This document shows, piece after piece, positions 33,967 through 43,251 of a stretch of DNA of 64,000 bases. The first letter of the stretch is position 1. Each line of letters begins with the position of its first letter. This DNA is from Tumebacillus lacus (GTDB lineage: Bacteria > Bacillota > Bacilli > Tumebacillales > Tumebacillaceae), in the NCBI RefSeq assembly GCF_026410385.1, contig NZ_JAPMLT010000014.1:62001-126000 (forward strand), in the 5' to 3' direction. Both the position numbers and the translations under genes were made by a program. Below the pieces are notes generated by a model. It was given only the letters and a program-made list of their open reading frames with translations. It was not told where the DNA came from and made no database searches.

Positions 33967-34605
33967 ATGGCTACCAACCGCATCACACTGGAAGCAGGGC
34001 GCAGACTTGCGCTGACCAAAGGCGAAAAGCGCCAAATCCGCAACCGCGGCGACGTGCCGGGCGTTCTGTACGGCAAAGACGTGCCGCCGCAAGCGATCTA
34101 CATCAAGCATGAATCGTTCAAGCAGATCAAAGGCCACGGCCGGATGCTGGTGGACGTGAACATCGAGGGCACGAACCGCATTGCGGCGTTGATTCAAGAG
34201 ATCGACCGCGACATGCTGAACAAATTCCCGGTGCACATCGACCTGCACGCCGTCGACCTGCGCGAACCGGTCAAAGTGGAAGTGCCTGTCATCCTCGACG
34301 GACTGGAAAGAGTCGAGAAACAAGGCGCGGTGATCCAACAACTGATGCGCGAAGTGGGCATCCGCTGCCTGCCGACCGAAGTGCCGGAGTTCATCACCCA
34401 CAACATCGCCGACCTCAAAATCGGCGAAAACCTCACCTGCGCACAGATCGTGCTCCCGAGCGGCGTCGAGCTCAACCAAGAAGGCGGCGACGTCATCTGC
34501 ATGATCGTCGAAGCGAAAAACGCACCGCCGGAAACCGAGATCGAACCGAAAGAACCGGAGATCGTCCACGACCAAGAAGGCAAGGGCAAGGAAGCGATGG
34601 TATAA
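33967..34605 (+). CDS. ctc: 50S ribosomal protein L25, Ctc form
   Basis: Binds 5S rRNA; in Bacillus it is a general stress protein. The 212 residues comprise an N-terminal L25 domain (RKLRNRG-like KRQIRNRGDVPGVLYGKD) and a C-terminal TL5 beta domain (NIADLKIGENLTCAQIVLP), with an acidic tail. ATG 33967 after GGGAGGAACTCGCAA. The position between prs and pth is as in Bacillus, although another gene intervenes before pth here. Confidence 0.95.
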   Translation: MATNRITLEAGRRLALTKGEKRQIRNRGDVPGVLYGKDVPPQAIYIKHESFKQIKGHGRMLVDVNIEGTNRIAALIQEIDRDMLNKFPVHIDLHAVDLREPVKVEVPVILDGLERVEKQGAVIQQLMREVGIRCLPTEVPEFITHNIADLKIGENLTCAQIVLPSGVELNQEGGDVICMIVEAKNAPPETEIEPKEPEIVHDQEGKGKEAMV

Positions 34606-34626
34606 GAACCAAATAAGATGTTCAGA

Positions 34627-34662
34627 AAAAGTACCGACCTTACAGGTGGGTACTTTTACTAT
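34627..34662 (+). terminator. Terminator after ctc
   Basis: AAAAGTACC-GACCT pairs with AGGT-G-GGTACTTTT, followed by ACTATTT. Confidence 0.75.
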
Positions 34663-34739
34663 TTAATAAAATAATAAATGACCATGTCCGAACGATTGAC
34701 CTTTGGGATGATCGAACCAATTAAAAGGGGTGATCAAAG

Positions 34740-35183
34740 ATGATGAAGAAGATCACAATCGCTACTGCCGCGCTCCTATTGGCAGCAAGTACTTTGCATA
34801 TCACAGGCAAAATGCTGGCAGCGGGGATGTCGATTGAGGCACCAACGTCTCCTGGAAAAATCAAAGAGAGGGAAGCACTTGAAAGTGCCAAGCAACAGTC
34901 CCCTGGTTGGGCACGGGACGCCAAGGAAGTGAAAGTAGAGTACCACTTGATGACAAATAAACGGTACCAAGGATTTTCCGAGGAAGCATTGGAGAAGAAC
35001 GCAAATTTAAAAGCAAACAAGCACATGAACAAGACTCCAGTATACATCGTCTCGTTTATAGGCATGGAGTACGAAGTCGGTGCACCCATCAAGTACAAAG
35101 GTGAAAAGATAATCCATCATGAATACAACGTTGTGGTCGACGCCACGACAGGAGTTCCTTTGATGGGGTTCTCGCATCGATAA
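34740..35183 (+). CDS. Secreted protein of unknown function
   Basis: A 147-residue protein not recognised. The N-terminus MMKKITIATAALLLAASTLH is a signal peptide or single membrane helix. The mature part is charged and ends in NVVVDATTGVPLMGFSHR, a motif style seen in PepSY-like secreted proteins, though assignment is not supported. Base composition is clearly lower in GC than the neighbours. It interrupts the conserved ctc-pth neighbourhood and has its own terminators on both sides, which suggests insertion. RBS AGGGGTGATCAAAG. Confidence 0.7.
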   Translation: MMKKITIATAALLLAASTLHITGKMLAAGMSIEAPTSPGKIKEREALESAKQQSPGWARDAKEVKVEYHLMTNKRYQGFSEEALEKNANLKANKHMNKTPVYIVSFIGMEYEVGAPIKYKGEKIIHHEYNVVVDATTGVPLMGFSHR

Positions 35184-35209
35184 GAGAGGGATCATCCATC
35201 TCTTTTTAT
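35182..35209 (+). terminator. Weak terminator after the secreted-protein gene
   Basis: AAGAGA-GG and CC-TCTCTT form an interrupted stem, followed by TTTATTT. Confidence 0.55.
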
Positions 35210-35273
35210 TTGCATCCCCTACCCAAAACGGGTATCGTAAAGGAATAGGCTACCATCAGGAGGAACGCCCCGC

Positions 35274-35831
35274 ATGAAACTGATCATCGGACTTGGCAAC
35301 CCGGGCAAGGAATACGAGATGACCCGGCACAATATCGGCTGGATGGCGCTCGACCGTCTGGCGAAAGAGTGGAACATCGACGTCACGAAAAGCAAATACC
35401 GCGCGCTGTACGGCGAAGGCACGGTCAAAGGGGAAAAGGTCGTGCTGCTCAAGCCGATGACCTATATGAACTTGTCCGGCGAATCGCTGTCGCAGGCGAT
35501 GCAGTGGTACAAGCCGGATCTCAAGGATATCGTCGTGCTCTATGACGACATGGACATCCCGCTTGGCAAGCTGCGTCTGCGCACCAAAGGCTCACCAGGC
35601 GGGCACAACGGCATCAAGTCGCTGGTGCAGCACCTCGGCACGCAGGAGTTTAACCGCGTGCGCATGGGCATCGGCCGTCCGCATCCGGGCAGCGATGTCA
35701 TCAAACATGTTCTGACAAATTTCCGCAAAGAAGAAGTCGAAGATGTCGAAAATGCGGTCTCAAAAATCGGCGACGTCATAGAATGTATCATCGACCAAGG
35801 CTTCTTGATCGCGATGAACCGGTTTAATTAG
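35274..35831 (+). CDS. pth: Peptidyl-tRNA hydrolase
   Basis: Recycles tRNA from peptidyl-tRNA that falls off the ribosome. The 185 residues begin MKLIIGLGNPGKEYEMTRHN (catalytic His at residue 20). They contain KPMTYMNLSGESL, the catalytic-site DDMDIPLGKLRLR and GSPGGHNGIKSLV, with RMGIGRPHPGSDV following. AGGAGGAACGCCCCGC precedes ATG. The next gene, fin, lies 49 bases later, as in Bacillus. Confidence 0.98.
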   Translation: MKLIIGLGNPGKEYEMTRHNIGWMALDRLAKEWNIDVTKSKYRALYGEGTVKGEKVVLLKPMTYMNLSGESLSQAMQWYKPDLKDIVVLYDDMDIPLGKLRLRTKGSPGGHNGIKSLVQHLGTQEFNRVRMGIGRPHPGSDVIKHVLTNFRKEEVEDVENAVSKIGDVIECIIDQGFLIAMNRFN

Positions 35832-35880
35832 GCAGGAGATGCTCATACTAGTTGGGAGCACACACAAGGAGTGATTCCCA

Positions 35881-36114
35881 ATGCGTATCATCTACTATTG
35901 CAGACACTGCCACACCAACCTCGGGGAGATCGACGGTCAGCGCGTCGACGAAGCAAGACTCGGCTTTCGTTCCTTGACGCCTGAAGAAGCGGCCGATATA
36001 ATTACTTATAATTCCATTGAAAATTCAACCTACGTTAAAACGGTCTGCGAACATTGCCAAGAAGCACTCGATGCACATCCGGAACTGAATCTGCTATCCA
36101 ATCCGTTGCAATAG
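35881..36114 (+). CDS. fin: Anti-sigma-F factor Fin
   Basis: Forespore protein that helps switch from sigma-F to sigma-G (YabK in B. subtilis). The 77 residues carry two zinc-ribbon CxxC pairs: YYCRHCHTNLGEIDG near the N-terminus and VKTVCEHCQEAL near the C-terminus. AGGAGTGATTCCCA precedes the ATG. It sits between pth and mfd exactly as in Bacillus. Confidence 0.95.
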   Translation: MRIIYYCRHCHTNLGEIDGQRVDEARLGFRSLTPEEAADIITYNSIENSTYVKTVCEHCQEALDAHPELNLLSNPLQ

Positions 36115-36136
36115 ACCACCAATACTGAAACTGACA

Positions 36137-36168
36137 AGGCCTTAGCAGACGGCTAAGGCTTTTTTTGC
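36137..36168 (+). terminator. Terminator after fin
   Basis: GCCTTAGC pairs with GCTAAGGC around a short loop, then seven or more Ts, only 14 bases before mfd. Confidence 0.88.
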
Positions 36169-36181
36169 TCTTGCGGAGGGG

Positions 36182-39100
36182 ATGTCTTTGTTTTCATTGA
36201 TCAACATCTTGCATACGGACGCTGAGTATCTGCGCGTCATCAACGGCATTCGCGAAGGGCTTCGCGAACAGCTCGTCACAGGACTGACAGGCTCCTCCCA
36301 GCACCTCTGGTTTGCCGGGATTCGGGGCTCTTTGGCGCGTCCGATGCTGATCGTCACGCACAACACCAGCCGTGCCCAGCAGGTCTACGAAGATCTGCTG
36401 GAACTTCTGCCAAGCGAAGACGTGCGCCTGTTCCCGGAGCGGGAGATCGGATTTGCCGACATCATGGCCTATTCGCCGGAACTGGCGGCCACCCGCCTTG
36501 CCGTGCTGGAAGCGCTGGCAGCGGGTCGCGCCCCGGTCGTGATCGCACCGGTGTCGGCGATCCACCAACCGATCTCGTCGCCGACGGCGTTTCGCGATGC
36601 ATTCCGGGAGCTGGCGGTCGGTGACTCGGTCGACCTGAACGAACTGATCTCGCATCTGATCCTGCTCGGCTATGAGCGGGTTGACATGGTCGAGGCCAAG
36701 GGCGAATTTTCTCTCCGGGGAGGCATTCTCGATCTGTTCCCGTTGACCGGGGAGGATGCGATCCGAATCGAGTTCTTCGACGTGGAGATCGACTCGATCC
36801 GGATGTTTGACGCGACCAACCAGCGCTCGAAAGAAAAACTCGACCGCGTCACGCTCGCTCCGATCCGCGAAGTGTTTGCCGAGCCGGAGCGTCTGCAAGC
36901 GGCAGGTCGGGCCCTGCGTCTGCGCCTCGATGAGCACCTGACCAAACTCAAAGATCAGGAAGTGGCCGACAAACTGCGCGAAAATCTCGGTGCCGATATC
37001 GAGCAGATGGAGCAGGGCCTGAACTTCCCGAACCTCGTCCGCTATCTGGAACTGCTCGATCCGCAGACGCCGAATCTGCTCTCCTACCTCTCGCCGGACG
37101 CGCTGTTGCTGTTCGACGAGCCGGCCCGCCTGCGTGAGACGATCAAGATCATCGAGCGCGAGGAATCGGAGTGGCTGACCACCGCCCTCGAATACGGCGA
37201 GATGATCCCGGGCCTCGTCTCCGAGCGCAACCGCGCCGAGATGATGAGCGACAAGTCCAAGCAAAAGCTGATGTTCTCGCTGTTCACCCGCGCCATTCCG
37301 GGGCTCTCCCCGCAGGCGATCATCAACACCAGCGTGCGGTCGATGCAAAACTTCCACGGCCAGATGAACGTGCTCAAAGCCGAACTGGAACGGTGGGGCA
37401 AAATGGGCTACCGCGTCGTCTTCCTCGCCGCCAACCAAGAGCGGGCCGAGCGGATGCACCGCGTGCTCGAAGACTACAAGATGGAAGCCGACCTGCGCAA
37501 AGACTGGGACGGACACGGGCTGCGTCCGGTCATTTTGGAAGGCAACCTCGCCACCGGCTTTGAAAATACGGGTCTGAAACTGGCGGTGATCACCGAGACC
37601 GAGGTGTTCACCAACAAAAAGAAAACCCGCAAAGTCCGCTCCTCGATGTCGGATGCTCAAAAGATCAAGTCGTACCAAGATCTCAAAGTTGGCGATTACG
37701 TGGTGCACATCAACCACGGCATCGGCAAATACATGGGCATCCAGACCAAAGAGATCCTCGGCATTCATAAAGATTATCTGCAGATCAAATACAAAGGCAA
37801 AGACGAGCTCTTTGTCCCCGTCGAGCAGATCGACCTCGTGCAAAAATACATCGGTGCCGAAGAGAAGGAGCCGAAGATCTACTCCCTCGGCGGCACCGAC
37901 TGGCAGCGCGTGCGCTCGAAAGTCCAGTCGGCCGTCCAAGACATCGCCGAAGAGCTGATCAAGCTGTACGCCAAACGGCAAGCGACGCCGGGTCACCCGT
38001 TCGGTACTGATACGGCGTGGCAGCGCGAGTTTGAGGCGATGTTCCCGTACACAGAGACGGACGATCAGATGCGCTGCATCGAAGAGATCAAAAAGGACAT
38101 GCAAAAGTCCCGCCCGATGGACCGCCTGCTCTGCGGCGACGTCGGCTACGGCAAAACGGAGGTCGCCGTGCGCGCTGCCTTTAAAGCGGTGATGGACGGC
38201 AAGCAGGTCGCCGTGCTCGTGCCGACGACGATCCTCGCCCAGCAGCATTACGAGACGTTCAAAGAGCGTTGCTCCGGGTTCCCGGTCAACGTCGAGCTGA
38301 TCTCCCGCTTCCGCAGCAAAGCGCAGATCACCGAAGTGCAAAAAGGGATGAAGGCAGGCTCTGTCGACATCGTCATCGGCACGCACCGCCTCTTGTCCAA
38401 AACGTTCGGCTTCAAAGACCTCGGCCTGCTGATCATCGACGAAGAGCAACGCTTTGGCGTCACGCACAAGGAAAAGCTTAAGCAGCTCAAGACCAACGTC
38501 GACTGTCTGACCCTCACCGCGACGCCGATCCCGCGCACCCTGCACATGTCGATGATCGGCGTGCGCGACCTGTCTGTCATCGAGACGCCGCCGGAGAACC
38601 GCTTCCCGGTGCAGACCTACGTCGCCGAATACAGCGACGCGGTGGTTCGCGAGGCGATCGAACGGGAGCTCGGACGCGGCGGGCAGGTGTATTTCCTCTA
38701 TAACAAGGTCAACGGCATCCAAGAGATGGCCGCCCACCTGCAGATGCTCGTCCCCGATGCAAAAGTCCTCGTCGGCCACGGCCAGATGAACGAGGATGAG
38801 CTGGAGCGGACGATGATCGATTTCCTGCAAGGCGACGCCGACGTGCTCGTCTCGACGACGATCATCGAGACCGGTCTCGACGTGCCGAACGTCAACACGC
38901 TGATCGTGCACGACGCCGATCACCTCGGCCTCTCGCAGCTCTACCAATTGCGCGGCCGCGTCGGTCGTTCCAATCGCATCGCCTATGCCTACTTCACCTA
39001 TCAACGGAATAAAGTATTAACAGAGGTGGCCGAAAAGCGTCTGCAGGCGATCAAGGAGTTTACGGAGCTAGGCTCCGGTTTCAAGATCGCGATGCGCGAC

Positions 39101-39724
39101 CTCTCGATCCGCGGTGCGGGCAACCTGCTCGGGGCGCAGCAGCACGGCTTTATCGCGTCGGTCGGCTTTGACCTGTACTCGCAGATGCTCGGCGAGGCGA
39201 TTGAAGAGCTGAAAGGCGAAAAGGTCGAGCAACTGCCCGATCCGACCGTCGAGCTGTCGGTGGATGCGTACATCCCGACGCATTACATCATGGATGCCAT
39301 GCAAAAGATCGAAATCTACAAAAAATTTGTGGGCGCACGCACGCTCGAAGAAGTGCGCGATCTGGAGGAAGAGGTCGAGGACCGCTTTGGCGACATCCCG
39401 ACCGAGGTGCGCAATCTGCTCGCCGTCTCCCGCCTGAAAGCGTACGCGATCCGCTACAAGATGACCGAGATCAAGCAGACGCACACCGGCGACGTGCTGA
39501 TCAAACTGCATGAGAGCGAAAACGGCAACGTGGACGGGGAAAAACTGTTCTCGCTTTCCCGCGAGTTTAAAAACTTGAAGCTCACCGCGCAGCAGCAGAT
39601 CGTCATGACGTTCAAAGTGAAAGGCTTGAAAGAGGATCAATTGCTTCAAATGCTGGAGAAATTCATGGAAGCCTACAAGATCGTGCCAAAGCACAGGGAG
39701 GTCTTGGAGAATGTCACCGGGTAA
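36182..39724 (+). CDS. mfd: Transcription-repair coupling factor
   Basis: Displaces stalled RNA polymerase and recruits UvrA/B. The 1180 residues match Bacillus Mfd. An N-terminal UvrB-like module has FFDVEIDSIRMFDATNQRS and GGILDLFPLTGEDAIRIEFF. The RNAP-interaction (CarD-like) domain includes DYVVHINHGIGKYMGI. A RecG-like translocase has Walker A CGDVGYGKTEVAVRAA near residue 653 and the DEEQ box IIDEEQRFGV near 752. The C-terminal TRCF domain follows. ATG 36182 sits right on GGAGGGG; TTG 36188 would have better spacing. It overlaps the next gene by 14 bases. Confidence 0.98.
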   Translation: MSLFSLINILHTDAEYLRVINGIREGLREQLVTGLTGSSQHLWFAGIRGSLARPMLIVTHNTSRAQQVYEDLLELLPSEDVRLFPEREIGFADIMAYSPELAATRLAVLEALAAGRAPVVIAPVSAIHQPISSPTAFRDAFRELAVGDSVDLNELISHLILLGYERVDMVEAKGEFSLRGGILDLFPLTGEDAIRIEFFDVEIDSIRMFDATNQRSKEKLDRVTLAPIREVFAEPERLQAAGRALRLRLDEHLTKLKDQEVADKLRENLGADIEQMEQGLNFPNLVRYLELLDPQTPNLLSYLSPDALLLFDEPARLRETIKIIEREESEWLTTALEYGEMIPGLVSERNRAEMMSDKSKQKLMFSLFTRAIPGLSPQAIINTSVRSMQNFHGQMNVLKAELERWGKMGYRVVFLAANQERAERMHRVLEDYKMEADLRKDWDGHGLRPVILEGNLATGFENTGLKLAVITETEVFTNKKKTRKVRSSMSDAQKIKSYQDLKVGDYVVHINHGIGKYMGIQTKEILGIHKDYLQIKYKGKDELFVPVEQIDLVQKYIGAEEKEPKIYSLGGTDWQRVRSKVQSAVQDIAEELIKLYAKRQATPGHPFGTDTAWQREFEAMFPYTETDDQMRCIEEIKKDMQKSRPMDRLLCGDVGYGKTEVAVRAAFKAVMDGKQVAVLVPTTILAQQHYETFKERCSGFPVNVELISRFRSKAQITEVQKGMKAGSVDIVIGTHRLLSKTFGFKDLGLLIIDEEQRFGVTHKEKLKQLKTNVDCLTLTATPIPRTLHMSMIGVRDLSVIETPPENRFPVQTYVAEYSDAVVREAIERELGRGGQVYFLYNKVNGIQEMAAHLQMLVPDAKVLVGHGQMNEDELERTMIDFLQGDADVLVSTTIIETGLDVPNVNTLIVHDADHLGLSQLYQLRGRVGRSNRIAYAYFTYQRNKVLTEVAEKRLQAIKEFTELGSGFKIAMRDLSIRGAGNLLGAQQHGFIASVGFDLYSQMLGEAIEELKGEKVEQLPDPTVELSVDAYIPTHYIMDAMQKIEIYKKFVGARTLEEVRDLEEEVEDRFGDIPTEVRNLLAVSRLKAYAIRYKMTEIKQTHTGDVLIKLHESENGNVDGEKLFSLSREFKNLKLTAQQQIVMTFKVKGLKEDQLLQMLEKFMEAYKIVPKHREVLENVTG

Positions 39725-40646
39725 CAGATGGCGTTCCTTGTCCTGCGCCTTCGTGCTGGCGGCGTCGCTGTTTTTGACCGGTTGCACCGATGGGGACACC
39801 GAGAACAAAACGGCGGTCGTCGCCACGTACCAAGGCGGGCAGATCACCGCCGCCGAGTTTGAAAAGCAATTTCACCTCGGCCGCGATCTGATCATGCCGG
39901 ATTTCCAAGTGAACGAGGAGAACAAGCGCAAATTTCTCATCGAGTACATCACCTTGTACAAAGTGCTAACCAAGCAAGCGACCGACGCCGGGATCAAACC
40001 GGACGAAGCCGCTCTCGACGGCCAGGTGAAAGAGTACAAAGAACAGGTCGCCGCTCTGGTCTACAACGGCGACCAACAGGCGTTCGAACAGCGGCTGAAG
40101 CAATTTGCGATCCGCGACGAAGACATCAAGGAGCTCGCCCGCCAAGACGAACTCCTGCGTCTCTACAAATCGGCGAAGATCGGCGAGATCAAGCCGACCG
40201 AGGAAGAGCTCCAGACCTATTTCGGGCAGCACAAAGGCGCACTCTCGACCGGCACCGTCTCTCACGTACTCGTGAAGACAGAAGCGGAAGCGAAGGCGGT
40301 CAAAGAGCGCCTTGGCAAAGGAGAGGACTTTGCCGCCGTCGCCAAAGAACTTTCCCTCGATCCGACAGCCAAGGAGAACGGCGGCCGGATGGCGGACGTG
40401 CAGTTTGACCTGTTTGTCCCGGAGTTTCGCGATGCGGCGGCCACGTTGCCCCTGAACACGCTCTCCGACCCGATCCGGACCGAATACGGCTGGCACATCC
40501 TGCGCGTCGACAGCCGCCAAGAGCCCGCCTTCGACGCGGTCAAAGCGGACGTGATCCTCAAGGTCAAAGAGGTCAAAGAGAACGCGATCTGGAACGATAT
40601 CTATGAAAAAGCGCAGGCAGAAGCGGAGATCAACGTGAAGATATAA
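39711..40646 (+). CDS. PrsA/SurA-like peptidyl-prolyl isomerase lipoprotein
   Basis: An extracytoplasmic foldase. The N-terminus ends in lipobox LFLTGC (Cys near residue 25). An N-terminal chaperone region follows (YQGGQITAAEFEKQF). A parvulin-type rotamase domain spans about residues 180-275: VSHVLVKTEAEAKAVKERL, FAAVAKELSLD, GGRMADVQFDLFVPEF and EYGWHILRVDSR. 311 residues is the usual size. It starts inside the end of mfd (14-base overlap), where Bacillus has a similar gene after mfd. Confidence 0.92.
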   Translation: MSPGNRWRSLSCAFVLAASLFLTGCTDGDTENKTAVVATYQGGQITAAEFEKQFHLGRDLIMPDFQVNEENKRKFLIEYITLYKVLTKQATDAGIKPDEAALDGQVKEYKEQVAALVYNGDQQAFEQRLKQFAIRDEDIKELARQDELLRLYKSAKIGEIKPTEEELQTYFGQHKGALSTGTVSHVLVKTEAEAKAVKERLGKGEDFAAVAKELSLDPTAKENGGRMADVQFDLFVPEFRDAAATLPLNTLSDPIRTEYGWHILRVDSRQEPAFDAVKADVILKVKEVKENAIWNDIYEKAQAEAEINVKI

Positions 40647-40670
40647 ATCTCGATCTGTCTGCCGCAACAG

Positions 40671-40703
40671 GAAAGCCGCCCCGACTCGGGCGGCTTTTTC
40701 TTG
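40671..40703 (+). terminator. Terminator after the PrsA-like gene
   Basis: AAAGCCGCCC pairs with GGGCGGCTTT around CGACTC, then TTCTTG. Confidence 0.9.
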
Positions 40704-40931
40704 TGCTGGCAAATGATGAATAAATGGGCAAATCCCGCCCCATACTATCATCACTTTCCCCACAAAAAGGAGGGCGGACGCACGGGAGAGACGGCATCCC
40801 ACCAACAGTTTCCTTTGGTAAAAACGTTGACAACGGGACAAGATAATGCCAACAACATAACTGCTGACCCAGCCAATCCATACACCATTCATACCCCATT
40901 CTTCCACGGAAAGAGAGGTCGAATCGAAGAA

Positions 40932-41474
40932 ATGAAAGCAACAGGTATTGTACGTAGAATCGACGATTTGGGCCGTGTCGTAATTCCGAAGGAAATCAGA
41001 AGAACCCTCCGCATTCGCGAGGGCGATCCGCTGGAGATCTTTGTCGACCGCGACGGAGAAGTCATCCTCAAGAAATACTCGCCGATCGGTGAGCTGGGCG
41101 ACTTCGCCAAGGAATATGCAGAATCGTTGTCCGAAACGCTGGGTCACATCTGCCTGATCACCGACCGCGACGTCATCATTGCCGTATCCGGCACGTCCAA
41201 GAAAGACTTCATGGAAAAGCCGATCGGCGCAGACGTCGAAAAGGCGATGGAAGACCGCAAGACGGTCGCCACCTTCACCGCCGGTGAGTTTGGGATCACC
41301 CGCGACAAAGCGGAGGCGTTCTCCGGGCAAGTCATCGCCCCGATCATCGCCGGCGGCGACCCGATCGGCACCGTGATCATGCTCTCCCGCGATGAAGCCG
41401 CCAAGATGGGCGAATTGGAAACCAAGCTGGCCGAGACGGCAGCCGGATTCCTCGCCAAGCAGATGGAGCAGTAA
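40932..41474 (+). CDS. spoVT: Stage V sporulation protein T
   Basis: Forespore transcription factor modulating sigma-G genes. The 180 residues comprise an AbrB-type DNA-binding domain (MKATGIVRRIDDLGRVVIPK, RTLRIREGDPLEIFVDRDGE) and a C-terminal GAF-like domain (LGHICLITDRDVIIAVSGTS...). The ending AETAAGFLAKQMEQ is diagnostic. The frame is open back to 40701, but the extra 77 residues are not family-like. The 228 bases between the upstream terminator (ending 40703) and the start hold no gene. Confidence 0.97.
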   Translation: MKATGIVRRIDDLGRVVIPKEIRRTLRIREGDPLEIFVDRDGEVILKKYSPIGELGDFAKEYAESLSETLGHICLITDRDVIIAVSGTSKKDFMEKPIGADVEKAMEDRKTVATFTAGEFGITRDKAEAFSGQVIAPIIAGGDPIGTVIMLSRDEAAKMGELETKLAETAAGFLAKQMEQ

Positions 41475-41518
41475 TTCTACTCACAGCCAGCCAGCAATCA
41501 TCCGATTCATACGGAAAG

Positions 41519-41552
41519 GGACAGGCCGATCCCAGATGGCCTGTCTTTTTTC
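41519..41552 (+). terminator. Terminator after spoVT
   Basis: GACAGGCC pairs with GGCCTGTC, followed by TTTTTTCG. Confidence 0.88.
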
Positions 41553-41614
41553 GCCTCCCCGCTCATAACATGGAAAAAGACAAGTTGACTGTTATAATGG
41601 GGAGGAGACGCAAG

Positions 41615-43237
41615 ATGTCGGACCGCAACCTGTTTTTACGCGGCGCGCTGGTGCTCGGGCTGGCCGGGATCTTATCCAAGCTGCTCGGGTCTGTCTATAC
41701 GATCTTTTTGCAAAACATCATCGGGGACCGGGGGATCGGGCTGTATCAGATGGCCTATCCGATCTATTCGACGCTGTTGATCCTGTCGACCGCCGGATTC
41801 CCGGTCGCCGTCTCCAAATTTGTCGCGGAACACATTGCGTTGGGCGACTACACCGGCGCCAAAAAAGTGTTTCGCGTCTCGTCGGTGCTGCTCGCCGTCA
41901 CCGGGGTGGCGTTTTTCCTGTTGCTGTTCTTTGGCGCGGATGAGTTTGCTCGGATGTTTGGCGATGCGGACGCGGCCTACGCCATCAAAATGATCGCGCC
42001 CGCGCTGCTGGTCGTGCCGCTGATGAGCGCCATCCGCGGCTATTTTCAAGGCTGGCAGCGGATGGAGCCGACCGCCACGTCGCAGCTCGTCGAGCAGTTC
42101 GTCCGCGTCGGGACGATCCTCGCCTTGGCCACGCTGCTCCTGCAATGGGGCTACAGCGAGGCGCACGCGGCGGCGGGGGCAGCGTTTGGCGCGTTTACCG
42201 GCGGGCTGTGCGGATTTGTCGTCTTGCTCGGCTATGCCTGGCGCAAGCGGGAATATTTCCGCCACGATGTGCGCATGAAAAATAAAGTGCCGCCGCAGCG
42301 GACGTGGGCGGTCGTCAAAAAGCTTTGCTGGTACGCGTTTCCCGTCTCGCTCGGGGCACTGGTCGTCCCGCTGATGAACAACATCGACGTGGTGACGGTC
42401 GTCAACCTGCTCAAGCAATGCGGCTACTCGCAAGCGGAAGCCACGGAGATGTTCGGCCTGCTGACCGGGCGCGCGTTCAAATTGATGCTGCTCCCGACCA
42501 CGTTTGCCTCCGCCATCGGCACGGCGCTGATGCCCGCCATCGCGGCGGCGATCGCCATCCGCAACATGCGGCAAGTGTCCGCCCGGATGGAGCTGTCGAT
42601 GCGGATGACGATGCTGGTGGCGCTGCCGTCGGCGGTGGGGCTGGCTCTGCTCGCCGAGCCGATCGACATCATGCTGTTCAAAGACATGCAGGGCTCCGAG
42701 GTGATCGTCTGGATCGCGGCCGCCACGCTGTTCGCCTCCATCCAGCTGACGACCTCGGCGATCCTGCAAGGCATCGGCCGCGTGTATCTGCCCGTCAGAA
42801 ACCTGTTCATCGGCGCGGTGGCAAAGCTCGGCCTGAACGTCGCGCTGATCCCGCTGTTTGGCATCAACGGGGCCGCTCTGGCGACCGTCGTGTCCTACCT
42901 GATCGCGACGATGCTGAACCTCTACAGCATGTACCGCCGCACCGGCGTCGTGTTCGATCTGCGCTCGATGCTGGTCCGCCCGATGCTCGCGACATTCTTC
43001 ATGGCGGTGGCGGTGTTTGGCATGGTGACGTACGTCGCTCCGATCCTCGACGCGCAGATCGAGTCGGACCGCCTGTTCGCCGGTGCGACCGCTCTGTCGT
43101 CCATCGGGGCGGCGACGCTCGTCTATGTGGTCGCACTGCTCGTGACCGGGACGGTGACGCGTCAAGATCTGCACGCCGTGCCGCGATTTGGCCCTCGACT
43201 GGCCGCCTTTTTCGCAAAGCTCGGCATGATACGATAG
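41615..43237 (+). CDS. SpoVB/MurJ-like polysaccharide exporter (MOP superfamily)
   Basis: A 540-residue membrane protein with about 14 hydrophobic helices, related to SpoVB, YabM and MurJ flippases. It begins NLFLRGALVLGLAGILSKLLG and has YPIYSTLLILSTAGFPVAVS and GYFQGWQRMEPTATSQLVEQ, typical of the SpoVB family. It should flip lipid-linked precursors. ATG 41615 follows GGGAGGAG; the upstream in-frame ATG at 41570 lacks a site. Located between spoVT and yabN as in Bacillus (yabM). Confidence 0.9.
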   Translation: MSDRNLFLRGALVLGLAGILSKLLGSVYTIFLQNIIGDRGIGLYQMAYPIYSTLLILSTAGFPVAVSKFVAEHIALGDYTGAKKVFRVSSVLLAVTGVAFFLLLFFGADEFARMFGDADAAYAIKMIAPALLVVPLMSAIRGYFQGWQRMEPTATSQLVEQFVRVGTILALATLLLQWGYSEAHAAAGAAFGAFTGGLCGFVVLLGYAWRKREYFRHDVRMKNKVPPQRTWAVVKKLCWYAFPVSLGALVVPLMNNIDVVTVVNLLKQCGYSQAEATEMFGLLTGRAFKLMLLPTTFASAIGTALMPAIAAAIAIRNMRQVSARMELSMRMTMLVALPSAVGLALLAEPIDIMLFKDMQGSEVIVWIAAATLFASIQLTTSAILQGIGRVYLPVRNLFIGAVAKLGLNVALIPLFGINGAALATVVSYLIATMLNLYSMYRRTGVVFDLRSMLVRPMLATFFMAVAVFGMVTYVAPILDAQIESDRLFAGATALSSIGAATLVYVVALLVTGTVTRQDLHAVPRFGPRLAAFFAKLGMIR

Positions 43238-43251
43238 GAGTGAAATGACAG

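Noticed and set aside
36194-39004. 936-residue open frame antisense to mfd
   Set aside because: Codon-pattern shadow of mfd on the opposite strand, with low-complexity composition and no start signals.
40701-40931. 77-residue N-terminal extension of spoVT
   Set aside because: SpoVT starts MKATGIVRRIDDLGR; the extension is not family-like and begins at the upstream terminator.
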